Shown here: positions 36,081-45,541 of the stretch, piece by piece
Layout of the letters: the number at the start of each line of letters is the position of its first letter
Position numbering within the stretch: position 1 is the stretch's first letter
Origin: Bacteroidia bacterium
Lineage (GTDB): Bacteria > Bacteroidota > Bacteroidia > Bacteroidales > GWA2-32-17
Direction of reading: 5' to 3'
Length of the DNA stretch: 64,000 nt
Assembly (NCBI GenBank): GCA_016218155.1
Contig: JACREQ010000108.1
Coordinates: 1 to 64,000 of the forward strand
Notes under the pieces: generated by a model
What the model saw: only the letters and a program-made list of their open reading frames with translations
What the model was told of the DNA's origin: nothing
The model's database searches: none
Position numbers and translations under genes: made by a program

Positions 36081-37007
36081 TTATTCATTAATGCTGCTTA
36101 ACGAAACTCTGACCTCAAAATTTTGAGAATAACTTTCGACCTCAACTTTTATCTGATTTTTTATATTGTCGATTGTTTCAATTGATTTAATCTCAAAATT
36201 TTTATCGTAAAAACAGATAACTTCAATGCACGTTGTTCTACCAATTTTTGCAGCATTAATTTTTAATTCTTTAAATCCAAACTTTTGTTTATTGTTTAGA
36301 AGTTTTTCTTTTATCTCTTCTGTAAATTTTTCGGGGGGTGCTGTTAGCAGCAAATCAGAAACTCCTGATTTTATTAATTTTATTGGCTGATAAACAAAGA
36401 AAAGTATAAGAATAATTGTTATTCCCGGATCTAAATATGGGATCAGATAGCTGTACTGAGTTTGCTTTAACCATATCGACATTAAAAAAACTATTAAAAC
36501 AACAACACTTATAAGAGCATCAAGCATCCAGTTAACTGATTCTGTATAAAGTATTTCAGATTTTGTTTTTTTAGCAAAATACCTTAACATAAATGTTAAA
36601 CTACTGCATACTAAAACCGAAAAAATTAAATATTCAGTAACAACAGCCAGTTCAATTATTCTACCTCCATTAAAAATTGATTGAATTGAAGAAACAAATA
36701 ACGATACAGCTAATCCCATTAATAACAAACCGTTAATTAATACAAATAACGGCTCAAAAGAATAGTATCCAAAATTATACTTTAAACTGTGTTGTATTTT
36801 CAATAATTTCGAAATACGTAACCCTACTATTGAAATTGTCATTGCTATTAATGTATAAAGTGCATCAAATAACAATGAAATTGAGTTACCAAATAACGAA
36901 GCCAAAATACCCGTAACAGCCATTATTATGGAACCATAAATAGATAATTTAATTGCAAAAGATTCCTTATTACTAATAACCATTACTTCTTTAAATAATT
37001 TAAACAA
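36081..37007 (-). CDS. Cation diffusion facilitator-like transporter with altered metal site
   Basis: 308 residues with six membrane helices and a C-terminal cytoplasmic ferredoxin-like domain (PEKFTEEIKEKLLNN onwards) as in the CDF family. These normally export Zn, Fe, Mn or similar by proton antiport. The membrane metal site is usually DxxxD in TM2 and HxxxD in TM5. Here TM2 has DALYT (Asp48, Thr52) and TM5 has NWMLD (Asn159, Asp163), so two ligands differ. Substrate may therefore differ. It lies 105 nt after the MBL gene, with a perfect 22-bp palindrome in between that may be its operator. Confidence 0.8.
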   Translation of the reverse strand: MFKLFKEVMVISNKESFAIKLSIYGSIIMAVTGILASLFGNSISLLFDALYTLIAMTISIVGLRISKLLKIQHSLKYNFGYYSFEPLFVLINGLLLMGLAVSLFVSSIQSIFNGGRIIELAVVTEYLIFSVLVCSSLTFMLRYFAKKTKSEILYTESVNWMLDALISVVVLIVFLMSIWLKQTQYSYLIPYLDPGITIILILFFVYQPIKLIKSGVSDLLLTAPPEKFTEEIKEKLLNNKQKFGFKELKINAAKIGRTTCIEVICFYDKNFEIKSIETIDNIKNQIKVEVESYSQNFEVRVSLSSINE

Positions 37008-37073
37008 TTACAACTACATACCATCAAATATAAAGAATTACATTTTCAAAAACAAATAAAAATCACATCACTC

Positions 37074-37095
37074 TTTCATGCGTGCACGCATGAAA
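37074..37095. promoter_or_regulatory. Perfect 22-bp palindrome, candidate operator
   Basis: The sequence TTTCATGCGTG is followed immediately by its complement CACGCATGAAA with no loop. It stands 67-88 bases before the start of the cation transporter gene (37007). A loopless palindrome suits a dimeric repressor better than a terminator. Confidence 0.45.
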
Positions 37096-37112
37096 CAACC
37101 TAAGAGAAAAAA

Positions 37113-38204
37113 TTATTTCACACTCTCCCACCAGTTAGAAAACTTTTGTGAATTATCTGACAGATTAACCTGTTCGCCGATTAAAGGTGTAATAATATTC
37201 AGGTTTTCTTTTTTATTTAGTTCTGAAATTGCCTTTAATGGCTCGGCCCATAAATGTATAGCAAGAATAAATTTACACGAATGTATTGGTAATATTCGTT
37301 TTGCATTTAAATCTTTTGCCGCCTTTATAACTTCTTCTGGCAACATGTGAATATGCCTCCAATTCTTATTGTACTGACCATTTTCGAGTATAGCCAAATC
37401 AAATGCACCAAAAGTTTTTCCTATATCTGCAAAATGTTTATCGTAACCACCATCACTTCCCATAAATATTTTCAAGAGTGGAGTTTCGATAATAAATGAT
37501 GTCCACAATGTTTTGTTACGTTTTAAAGTTCTTCCCGAAAAATGTCTGGATGTAACAGTGTGTACAATAAAGTTATCTTCAAAAACTATTTTTTCATCCC
37601 AGTCTTTTTCATATATAATATCAGGGTTATACCCCCAACGTTCAATATGTTCGCCGGTACCTAGTCCGCAAATTACATTTTTAACCTTATGCTTTAAACC
37701 TGCCAGAGTATTATAATCTAGATGATCCCAATGATCGTGAGAAATAAAAAGATAATCTATTTCGGGAATATCATCTGTAGAATACGGATCTGTTCCTTTA
37801 ATTGCCTTATTTGTAAAACGAACCGGCGATACCGAACCACTTAAAACAGGGTCGAACAAAATCTTTTTGCCACCAATCTGCATAAAATACGAAGAATGCC
37901 CAAACCAAACCAGAATATTATCTTCGGGGTTTAAATTCATCAAATCTGTTTTAACCGTAGGCATAACACTTTTAGGCTTTCTGTTCTTTGTTAGTAGAAA
38001 TTCTTTAATTATTTTAAAGAAACTGTCACCTTCTGTTTTTATTGAAGTATGACTTTTGTTATAAAATGCACCATTTTTATAATTTGGCGATTTTTTAATT
38101 CTTTCTAGTCTATCGCCTGAAGGCAATTTACCAAATACTGGTGATTGCATAAAACTAATTACTAATAAAATAAGAGTAGCAAAAATTAGAATGGTGATAA
38201 ACAT
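37113..38204 (-). CDS. MBL-fold hydrolase, NAPE-PLD/UlaG-like
   Basis: 363 residues. A single N-terminal hydrophobic segment (ITILIFATLILLVISFM) anchors it to the membrane or serves as a signal. The metallo-beta-lactamase motif FISHDHWDHLDY (HxHxDH) is present, followed by GLGTGEHI, VTSRHFSGRTL, GSDGGYDKH and LPIHSCKF, the remaining zinc ligands in NAPE-PLD-like proteins. It probably hydrolyses a phosphodiester or lactone-type substrate. It is 16 nt downstream of the S41 peptidase gene, with which it is cotranscribed. Confidence 0.88.
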   Translation of the reverse strand: MFITILIFATLILLVISFMQSPVFGKLPSGDRLERIKKSPNYKNGAFYNKSHTSIKTEGDSFFKIIKEFLLTKNRKPKSVMPTVKTDLMNLNPEDNILVWFGHSSYFMQIGGKKILFDPVLSGSVSPVRFTNKAIKGTDPYSTDDIPEIDYLFISHDHWDHLDYNTLAGLKHKVKNVICGLGTGEHIERWGYNPDIIYEKDWDEKIVFEDNFIVHTVTSRHFSGRTLKRNKTLWTSFIIETPLLKIFMGSDGGYDKHFADIGKTFGAFDLAILENGQYNKNWRHIHMLPEEVIKAAKDLNAKRILPIHSCKFILAIHLWAEPLKAISELNKKENLNIITPLIGEQVNLSDNSQKFSNWWESVK

Positions 38205-38220
38205 TTTGCAAAGAATTAAA

Positions 38221-40458
38221 TTATTTCCCGGAATTAATATATTCTATCGCTCTTTCAAGAACTTCATCTTTATTGTTTTTAATTCCTTCAATTGTTGGTT
38301 TACTTTCAATATCAGGAACAATACCTACTCTTTGAGTTTCTTTGCCATCAGGATAATAAACTCCAATTCCACTAATCATTGTGTTTAAACCTCCGGGGAT
38401 ATTTATTTGCGAAACATTACCATCAGCTCCTGCAGTTGTAGAACCAATTACTTTGACATCAGGCGACACCCTGTATGCCATTGCATGGTACTCTGCAGAA
38501 CTTTGTGAAATCTCATTTACTAATACAACCACTTTACCTTTAAAGAAATTCTTATTTTTCTTTCCGGCATCTAAAGTTTTTGTAAAAGTAAAAAGTCCTG
38601 GTATTTCTATGCTTCCGTTTGTAAATTTAACAAATGGCACCCTTTTAGGCATTAAATAATTACTTAACTCGTAAATTGGAAAATCTGAAGGATAATTTCT
38701 GTCATCAATAATCAGCCCTTTTGCTTTTTCTATTTCTTTCCATATTGCGGGCAAATAATCTTGTTTAAGTGAACCGTTATTAATATAAGCAATATCCTTA
38801 TTTATTAGCTTAAAACAAGTATCAGTGCTATTATATTTACTATAAATATTTACTTTGTTAGAAGAATATGTTTTAATAGTTTTCTTCTCCGGTTTTCCAT
38901 TACGTAATATTTCAATATTTAATATTGTATCATTTGTTCGTAATAAATCTTCAGCAATATCTCTTAACTGCGTGGGATAATTTGATGCAGGGGTGTATTT
39001 TAATTTATCTTGTACAATTTTTTCAACAGGAACATTATTAATGCTTGTTATAATATCGCCCAATAACATTCCCGACTCTTTTCCTGTCTCTTCATCATAA
39101 AAACCTGCAACAACAGCTTTATTTTCTATAAATTTAATTTCCAAAGTAGAATAATAAATTCCACGGTAATTTTTAAGTGCCTCGTCTTCTCCCCATATGT
39201 TTGCATGCGTATCATGAACTCTTGCAATTATTTCCAATACTGCATATTTGTATTCAATTTCATTTGATGCATTAATATATTTTGGTATAAACTCTTTTAA
39301 AACATCAGTCCAATTTTCCTCTATTAAATTTTTGTAAGGGAAATAATATTGTATAATGTTCCAATAACGAAACAATGATAACAACCTGAATCCCGCATCG
39401 GGATATTTCATAGAATTATAAGCATTCTCATTTTTAAACTCAGGATTTCCAACTCCGGCAATAAGTCCGATATAGTAATTTTCATCTTTTCGTTTTGCAT
39501 TTTTTACTTTTAAAAGTTGTGTTGTTAATTCTGTTGAAAGATTTGATTTTGTAATCCAATCCAAATCGGGCTTAATTTTAATATCTTTAATATTCTCTAT
39601 TGAATTATTTGTTTCTTCGAAAGTACCAAGACTTTTTATCCATTCGTTTAAAATATTGTCCCTGTCAATTATATTTTTACAGTTAATTATTTTTGGTAAT
39701 ATTCTGAATAATTCATAATCCCAGTTATAATTTCCCTGTGCAACTGAAGGATGATAGTACTTTAAGAATCCCCATATTTTCCCTAATATATCAAGATCAT
39801 TTAATTGTTCTTTTGTAAGATTTGTTAATTCTATTCCGGAGCCTTTATCAAATTCTTTATCCTTTTCAGCAGGAAATGTTTTTAACTCTATTTGTTTAGC
39901 ATCTTTAATATTTTTTCCATCAATAAGAATTTCAAAATCATCTACCCAAAGCTGCCCACTGCCAGATAATATAGCACCAATATATATAGTTCTTGCGTTT
40001 TGTGGATAATCTAATTTCACAGAATACAATGTCCAATCAGATGTTCCATTAATATTTTTTTGTTGCATATTATCAAACTTCAATGTACCTGAAGATCCAT
40101 CAATACGAAGCATTAAGCCAATTGAACCATCTTTAACCTCCTGAAGTTTCATATATGCTTTTAACTCGATTTTTTTACCTACATATACAGCCGGTATTTT
40201 ATATGCAACACAACCAAAATCTTTTGAATTTGCTTTTTCAGATGGTTTTAAAAGCACAGAATTTTCACCACTATGCTTAGTTGCTTTATCAATACTTAAC
40301 TGATAATTGTTTCCCCACTGAAACCAATTATCAGGAAGTGTTTTCTTAAATACAGTATTCTCAAAACCAAAATTAAATTCTATATTATTAGCATTACCCT
40401 GACCAAATACTATAGTAGTAATTACTACTAACAACATTGTAAAAATTGATTTTTTCAT
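38221..40458 (-). CDS. S41 family peptidase with N-terminal carbohydrate-binding-like domain
   Basis: 745 residues. Signal peptide ends near VFGQ. Residues about 25-165 form a jelly-roll-like domain (VDDFEILIDGKNIKD). A helical domain with KIWGFLKYYHPSV follows. The PDZ-like segment is near 455 (SGMLLGDIITSINNVPVEKI). The S41 catalytic domain has the Ser in NEISQSSAEYHAMAY and a GADGNVSQINIPGGL substrate-site motif; the C-terminus reads TQRVGIVPDIE. Periplasmic tricorn-like protease. First gene of a pair with the MBL hydrolase. Confidence 0.9.
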   Translation of the reverse strand: MKKSIFTMLLVVITTIVFGQGNANNIEFNFGFENTVFKKTLPDNWFQWGNNYQLSIDKATKHSGENSVLLKPSEKANSKDFGCVAYKIPAVYVGKKIELKAYMKLQEVKDGSIGLMLRIDGSSGTLKFDNMQQKNINGTSDWTLYSVKLDYPQNARTIYIGAILSGSGQLWVDDFEILIDGKNIKDAKQIELKTFPAEKDKEFDKGSGIELTNLTKEQLNDLDILGKIWGFLKYYHPSVAQGNYNWDYELFRILPKIINCKNIIDRDNILNEWIKSLGTFEETNNSIENIKDIKIKPDLDWITKSNLSTELTTQLLKVKNAKRKDENYYIGLIAGVGNPEFKNENAYNSMKYPDAGFRLLSLFRYWNIIQYYFPYKNLIEENWTDVLKEFIPKYINASNEIEYKYAVLEIIARVHDTHANIWGEDEALKNYRGIYYSTLEIKFIENKAVVAGFYDEETGKESGMLLGDIITSINNVPVEKIVQDKLKYTPASNYPTQLRDIAEDLLRTNDTILNIEILRNGKPEKKTIKTYSSNKVNIYSKYNSTDTCFKLINKDIAYINNGSLKQDYLPAIWKEIEKAKGLIIDDRNYPSDFPIYELSNYLMPKRVPFVKFTNGSIEIPGLFTFTKTLDAGKKNKNFFKGKVVVLVNEISQSSAEYHAMAYRVSPDVKVIGSTTAGADGNVSQINIPGGLNTMISGIGVYYPDGKETQRVGIVPDIESKPTIEGIKNNKDEVLERAIEYINSGK

Positions 40459-40659
40459 AATTTAATTTTTAAATAAATATTATCCTTTAAATATGATTTA
40501 CATAAAATGGATTACAATTAACAATTTCAAATATAAAAATAACAATTTCAGATACAAAATAATAGAACAATTTTTAAAGTTTATTAAATAATTTTAATAC
40601 TATACAGAATATTACATATTTAATAATTGTAATTTATAAAATAAAGACCCTTTTATCTA
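40459..40659. other. Short intergenic, AT-rich, nothing seen
   Basis: About 200 AT-rich bases upstream of the S41 gene and downstream of the pseudogene. It holds no hairpin or gene that I can identify; the S41 promoter must lie here. Confidence 0.4.
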
Positions 40660-40975
40660 TTAAACTCTGATATTCTTATTTGTTCTAACATTTTTCACAT
40701 ATCTTTTTTTATAATTATCAGAAAGCACACTAATTGTACCGTTTACTTCGAGGATTGCCAGATTAACTCATGTATTCCCTGTACACCATGTTCACGTATC
40801 ACCTCCTTTAACTCGCTTGTAGTAATTCTTTCACTTCGCATATTTTTATAATTTACCTTTCCTTACGACACTAGAATAACATTCTGTACTACATTACTTA
40901 TAAGCAAAACAAGAACTAAATCAATTACAGATAATTGAGAAAGTTCCTTTTTACTAAAAAATTCTAATTTGCAAT
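40660..40975 (-). pseudogene. Decayed YetF/DUF421 membrane protein
   Basis: Two fragments of a YetF-type inner-membrane protein remain. The upstream one (about 40975-40863) reads KKELSQLSVIDLVLVLLIS and then NVVQNVILVS before a stop. The downstream one (40841-40660) reads MRSERITTSELKEVIREHG, then VQGIHELIW. After this the frame shifts, and the next frame reads AILEVNGTISVLSDNYKKRY. A single missing G near TGGCA explains the shift. The middle of the protein (TM segments after ILVS) is deleted. Both fragments match the family's conserved pieces, so this is a recent, inactive remnant. Confidence 0.8.
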
Positions 40976-41142
40976 TATTATAAAAAGATAGAGAGCTACA
41001 GAACTAAAACAACGTTCAAATAAGGATTATGAAACATATAATTTTTTAATAAAAAACTAAATTTACTAAAGCTATTTTAAATAAAATAGAATAAATTAAA
41101 ACAAATTATAGAATAAAACCTGAAATTAAAAAACATCGGGCA

Positions 41143-42069
41143 TTACATTGCACTTGAATTATGAAACTTCTCCATAAATATTTTCAATTCATCTTCAAAT
41201 GACAAATCGGGAGCAGTTAGCAGCTTCATTAAACGATCATCACGTTTAACAAGAAGCTCGCGCATTTGTATATGCTGATTTATAAAAATCATTTCAAGTT
41301 TAGGATATAAATCTTTTATATTTCCTGCAATTTCTAAAATGGTCATTACTTTATCTACAAGATTATATGTCCCTGAGTCAATATTACCATCAACCATATT
41401 AGCAAGAATGCTTGCAGCTTTTTCAATATGTATAAATGAACGTCTCTGCAATCCGTTACCATGAATACTTATTCTGTTTGTAAAAGTAGCATCGAACATA
41501 AAATGGTTAATAACAGCATCAAATCTCATACTTATTCCATAGCCATAAACATTGCTGCTTCTAACAATATAAGTATCCATTTTAGGCATTAAACGTTCTA
41601 CATGTTTTTCGCCACGATATTTAGAAATACCGTAAAAACTTTTAGGATCGGGAATTGTATTAATATCAATTTCGTCATTCTGTGCACCATAAATAGAAGC
41701 ACTGCTTAAATAAATAAAGCGTTTTACATTACTATCTTCGGTTGCATAAACAAGTTCAGCAGTTCCCCAATGATTAACCTGTTCAAAAAGATGCGAGCTC
41801 TCATTTGATAATGGTGTAGAAACTCTTGCTGCAAGATGATAGATAACATCCACAGTTTGTACAATTTGTTTTAACATTCTGGAATCAAGCATCTCTCCTT
41901 TAATAAAGCGCACCTTACCCCTTTTAATTCCTGAATGAAGAAAAATGTTATAATTGTTTCTGCTTAAATTATCAAAAATAATTATTTCGCTTACAGCCGG
42001 ATTCTGATCCAATAATCGGGTTAACTCAGTTCCTATATATCCTGCACCGCCTGTTATTAATACTCTCAT
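41143..42069 (-). CDS. NAD-dependent sugar epimerase/dehydratase
   Basis: 308 residues, extended SDR. The N-terminal TGGAGYIGTELTRLLD binds NAD, SSASIYGAQND provides the Ser, and the active site is YGISKYRGE (YxxxK). It probably acts on a nucleotide sugar (UDP-glucose 4-epimerase or related), but the sequence does not decide which. It starts 12 nt after a cysH-type gene on the same strand, so they form a two-gene operon whose link to sulfate assimilation is unclear; sulfated sugar metabolism would fit both (inference). Confidence 0.88.
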   Translation of the reverse strand: MRVLITGGAGYIGTELTRLLDQNPAVSEIIIFDNLSRNNYNIFLHSGIKRGKVRFIKGEMLDSRMLKQIVQTVDVIYHLAARVSTPLSNESSHLFEQVNHWGTAELVYATEDSNVKRFIYLSSASIYGAQNDEIDINTIPDPKSFYGISKYRGEKHVERLMPKMDTYIVRSSNVYGYGISMRFDAVINHFMFDATFTNRISIHGNGLQRRSFIHIEKAASILANMVDGNIDSGTYNLVDKVMTILEIAGNIKDLYPKLEMIFINQHIQMRELLVKRDDRLMKLLTAPDLSFEDELKIFMEKFHNSSAM

Positions 42070-42081
42070 TATTTTTTAGGT

Positions 42082-42741
42082 TTATTTTTTTACTACTAAG
42101 TCGGTATTTAAACCACACTCTGTTTTATTCATTCCAAACCAACGCCCCATTCGTTCATCATCTGTAATTACCATTTTTCTTGTACATGGTTCGCAGCCTA
42201 TACTTACAAAACCTTGTTCATCCAATGGATGACGAGGTAAATTATGTTCTTTAATATAAGCATATATCATTTGCTTTGTCCAGTCTAACATAGGATGAAA
42301 ACGTACTACATTATGTGGTGCAAAATCTTCAACAAACAGCTCTGAACGCACTTTAGACTGGTCGGCTCTTACACCGTTAATCCATACATCGTGTTCTGCT
42401 AAAATAGCGTCTAATGGCTGAACCTTATTTAAAAAGCAACAATAATCAGGATCACTGGTAAAAAGCAAATTACCTTGATTATCTTTTTGTAAAATTTTGG
42501 GTACAATTGGTTTTAAGTCAATTATATTTAGATCAAACTTATTTTGCAACAAATCTTTATACTGAGTAGTCTCGGGAAACAAGTAGCCCGTATTCATAAA
42601 ATATACAGGAATCGACTTGTCTATCTGACTCATAATATGCAAAAGAACTACACTTTGAGTTTGAAATGAAGATGTTGCAAAAAGTCTTTTACCTTGATGC
42701 TTATATAGCTTTATCTGTCTTTCAATTTCTTCAAATATCAT
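42082..42741 (-). CDS. cysH: APS/PAPS reductase (assimilatory sulfate reduction)
   Basis: 219 residues. Reduces adenylyl sulfate (or PAPS) to sulfite. The nucleotide-binding loop SSFQTQSVVLLH is present. Four cysteines, Cys101, Cys102, Cys183 and Cys186 (YCC and GCEPC), form the [4Fe-4S] signature of the APS-using subtype. The catalytic Cys209 is in KTECGLN; the family usually has ECGLH, so the last residue is changed. It is the first gene of a pair with the sugar epimerase. Other sulfate-assimilation genes are not in this window. Confidence 0.88.
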   Translation of the reverse strand: MIFEEIERQIKLYKHQGKRLFATSSFQTQSVVLLHIMSQIDKSIPVYFMNTGYLFPETTQYKDLLQNKFDLNIIDLKPIVPKILQKDNQGNLLFTSDPDYCCFLNKVQPLDAILAEHDVWINGVRADQSKVRSELFVEDFAPHNVVRFHPMLDWTKQMIYAYIKEHNLPRHPLDEQGFVSIGCEPCTRKMVITDDERMGRWFGMNKTECGLNTDLVVKK

Positions 42742-42950
42742 TTAATATCGGTTTTGAATTACAAAACTACTAAATTTTTAAATTAAGATGCTATATAACC
42801 AATTATGAGATTAGATTAGTTAATTTTATTTATTGCATTAAACTGTAAACCATTAATTTGATATAATTGTTAATTAATCATAACCTTAGCAATATTAATT
42901 TAATTAATTTCAAGCAAAATTTTTATTATACATTTTATAATTCTTATGCA

Positions 42951-43391
42951 ATGAAATACAAATATTTAAACATCATATTTTTTGCTTTTATTTTTTTTGT
43001 TCCTTTAATTACATTTAGCCAAAAAGATATTTTCGAAAAATCAGTAAGATTAACACTTGCGGATCAGGAGAAAGCCTGGAATAATGGCGATTTAGTAAGT
43101 TATATGAATGGATACTGGAATAACGATTCTTTAAAATTTATAGGGAAAAGCGGCATACAATATGGTTGGCAAAAAACCTTAGACAATTACAAAAAATCTT
43201 ATCCAGATAAATCGTCAATGGGTAATTTAAAATTTGAAATAGTGAAAATAGAGCTACTTTCTGACAATTCTGCTTTTGTTATTGGCAAATGGGCATTAAC
43301 CCGCGAAAAAGGAGATATTAACGGATACTTTACATTACTTTTTAAAATAATAGACGGAAAAACTGTAATTGTTTGCGACCACAGCTCATAG
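42951..43391 (+). CDS. Secreted SnoaL/DUF4440-like protein
   Basis: 146 residues from the ATG at 42951, chosen because it directly precedes a signal peptide (YLNIIFFAFIFFVPLITFS); an upstream in-frame ATG at 42867 gives an unlikely N-terminus. The mature part has the NTF2-like (DUF4440) pattern LADQEKAWNNGDLVSYMNGY and KWALTREKGDINGYFTLLF. Such proteins bind small molecules or form structural dimers in the periplasm. Monocistronic and convergent with the exonuclease-like gene. Confidence 0.85.
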   Translation: MKYKYLNIIFFAFIFFVPLITFSQKDIFEKSVRLTLADQEKAWNNGDLVSYMNGYWNNDSLKFIGKSGIQYGWQKTLDNYKKSYPDKSSMGNLKFEIVKIELLSDNSAFVIGKWALTREKGDINGYFTLLFKIIDGKTVIVCDHSS

Positions 43392-43424
43392 CAAGCTATA
43401 CGAATTCATAACAAATTACAATAT

Positions 43425-44459
43425 TTATTTTTCTTTTACCAGAACAATATATACAGGAAAGTGATCGCTGTAGCCACCCTGCCATGTACCTGCAACAAAA
43501 GTTCTAAACGGATAACCAGCAAAAGCACCATCTTTTTGAACCATGTAGTTTTTCTTAAAAACTCTTGCTTTTAAAAATCTTAAAGAAGATTTATCTTCTA
43601 ATAACAATGGCTGCGAAACAATCATCTGATCGAAAATATTCCAGTTATCTCTGTATGCAAGACTTCCAACTCCTTCTTTATGCATTTTATACATAGGATT
43701 ATAAAGATCACCAGGTTGAGTTAATTTCTCATCACCTTTTACCTTTAAATGCTCGGTAAGACTTTTATTTGAAGGATCATCATTTAAGTCGCCCATAATT
43801 ACAATCTTAGCATTGGCATCAGTCTTCATTATAGAATCTGTTATACTCTTACAAAGATCGGCAGCAGCATTTCTTAATGGTGCACTTTTCTTTTCACCAC
43901 CACTTCTTGAAGGCCAGTGATTTACTATAAAATGCATTTGTTCTCCATCCAATAATCCTGAAACAACTAACTGGTCACGGGTTTTAAAATCAGGTTTACC
44001 TACTATGCTTAATGTTACAGAACGTGAAGAGGTAACAGTAAAATGTTGTTTCTGATAAAGCAAAGCAACGTCAACACCCCTTTTATCGGGACCTTCAATT
44101 TGAACTATACCATAATTCATAGGTGCAAGTAATGGCGAAGCAACCAAATCCTGAAGTACTTTAATATTTTCAATCTCACTTACTCCCAAAACAACCGGAC
44201 CTTTAGCCTGAATTTCATCGCCAATCTGACTTATAACAGTTGACATGTTTGCAAGTTTTTTATTATATTTTTCTGTATTCCATTTATTACCTCCATCAGG
44301 AAGAAACTCCTCATCATTTTTATTGGGATCGTTTACGGTATCGTATAAATTCTCGAGATTATAAAAAGCTACACATAATGCTTTATATTTTTTTTCTTGT
44401 GAAAAACCATTTGCAGCAATAAAAAAAACTACAACAACTAATAAAAATATTTTATTCAT
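43425..44459 (-). CDS. Secreted endonuclease/exonuclease/phosphatase family protein
   Basis: 344 residues from the ATG at 44459, seven codons inside the longest frame; it is followed by a signal peptide (MNKIFLLVVVVFFIAANGFS). Motifs of the EEP fold are FYNLENLYDTVNDPNKNDEE, VVLGVSEIENIKVLQDL (Glu), HFIVNHWPSRSGG, VIMGDLNDDPSN and YSDHFPVYIV (His). All are intact; it is an exported Mg-dependent nuclease or phosphatase. A secreted DNA-degrading enzyme for nutrient use is a reasonable guess, but substrate is not decided. Confidence 0.88.
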   Translation of the reverse strand: MNKIFLLVVVVFFIAANGFSQEKKYKALCVAFYNLENLYDTVNDPNKNDEEFLPDGGNKWNTEKYNKKLANMSTVISQIGDEIQAKGPVVLGVSEIENIKVLQDLVASPLLAPMNYGIVQIEGPDKRGVDVALLYQKQHFTVTSSRSVTLSIVGKPDFKTRDQLVVSGLLDGEQMHFIVNHWPSRSGGEKKSAPLRNAAADLCKSITDSIMKTDANAKIVIMGDLNDDPSNKSLTEHLKVKGDEKLTQPGDLYNPMYKMHKEGVGSLAYRDNWNIFDQMIVSQPLLLEDKSSLRFLKARVFKKNYMVQKDGAFAGYPFRTFVAGTWQGGYSDHFPVYIVLVKEK

Positions 44460-44547
44460 AAAGTAAAAAATTAGATTCACAAAGGTACTTACTATTGTGG
44501 TATTTTGAATTTAAATGTTTGTGAAAAATAAAAAAAACTTCACAAAA

Positions 44548-45429
44548 CTATTTCGCTGTTTTTAAAACTTTTACAAAAACACCAAGAGGCAGATTCTTTC
44601 CAAATTTATCTGGCAAAAAGATTTCTCCGGTTGAAATTAAATTATGATCTGCAAAAGTACACTTAGCAAGATTCTCAACAATTAGCGACGAAAATCCTAA
44701 AGAGTAAGTATTAAGAATCAAAAAATGCTCTACAGGATCGAGTAGCTGAGCTACTTCTTTTAATAATCCATTTATATCTCTTTCGAGTTTCCAGTTTTCA
44801 CCTTCAGGTCCATGTCCGAATGCTGGAGGATCTAAAATAATACCGTGGTATTTACTACCTCTTCTAAGTTCACGTTTAACAAATTTTACTGCATCATCAA
44901 CTATCAATCTGATATTTTCCAGTCCTGAAGCCGTTCCATTATCTCTAGCCCAATTTACAACCTGCTTTACACTATCAACATGTGTAGTTACAGCTCCGGC
45001 TGCACTTGCAGCAAGTGAAGAAGCCCCAGTGTATGCGAAAAGATTTAATACTTTAATTTCTTTTGAAGAAAATGCTTTAATACTTTCATAAATAAAATCC
45101 CAGTTAACAGCTTGTTCGGGAAATAAACCAACATGTTTAAATGACGTTAAACCTAATCTGAATGTTAAAGTTTTATCTCCAAGCTTATAATTAATATTCC
45201 ATTGATCGGGCATTGATTTAAATTTCTTCCATACCCCGGAATTACTCGATTGAGGAATAAACTTTACATGTGCCCTGGATTCCCAATCCTGATTAGATAA
45301 ATGCTTATCCCATACAGCCTGTGGTTCTGGTCGAATAAGAATATATTGTCCAAATCTTTCAAGTTTTTCAAAATATCCTGAGTCTATTAACTCATAATCT
45401 ATCCAATTCTTTGGAAAAAGTAATTCCAT
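44548..45429 (-). CDS. Class I SAM-dependent rRNA methyltransferase (RlmI-like)
   Basis: 293 residues, soluble. LNLFAYTGASSLAASAAGA is the SAM-binding motif I, and GIILDPPAFGHGPEGE holds the DPPxFG motif of RlmI/RsmL-type 23S rRNA cytosine methyltransferases. NVLNTYSLGF-like LILNTYSLGFSS closes the fold. It lacks the N-terminal PUA domain of E. coli RlmI, which explains its shorter length. Single gene between a nuclease gene and the bactofilin promoter. Confidence 0.88.
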   Translation of the reverse strand: MELLFPKNWIDYELIDSGYFEKLERFGQYILIRPEPQAVWDKHLSNQDWESRAHVKFIPQSSNSGVWKKFKSMPDQWNINYKLGDKTLTFRLGLTSFKHVGLFPEQAVNWDFIYESIKAFSSKEIKVLNLFAYTGASSLAASAAGAVTTHVDSVKQVVNWARDNGTASGLENIRLIVDDAVKFVKRELRRGSKYHGIILDPPAFGHGPEGENWKLERDINGLLKEVAQLLDPVEHFLILNTYSLGFSSLIVENLAKCTFADHNLISTGEIFLPDKFGKNLPLGVFVKVLKTAK

Positions 45430-45482
45430 ATTAATTCATTTTATAAAAAAGCATAAAATTAGAATATTTACTGCTAGTAAAG

Positions 45483-45512
45483 TTGATTTACGAATACGAT
45501 TTACTATTTTTG
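45483..45512 (+). promoter_or_regulatory. Promoter upstream of bactofilin
   Basis: TTG (45483-45485) and TATTTTTG (45505-45512) are separated by 19 nt, the spacing of Bacteroidota -33/-7 boxes. The start codon at 45542 lies 30 nt downstream. Confidence 0.55.
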
Positions 45513-45541
45513 TTAATTAAATTTGAAAATAAATCCTGATT

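Noticed and set aside
37074-37095. Terminator of the MBL gene
   Set aside because: The palindrome has no loop and no T-run follows in either direction.
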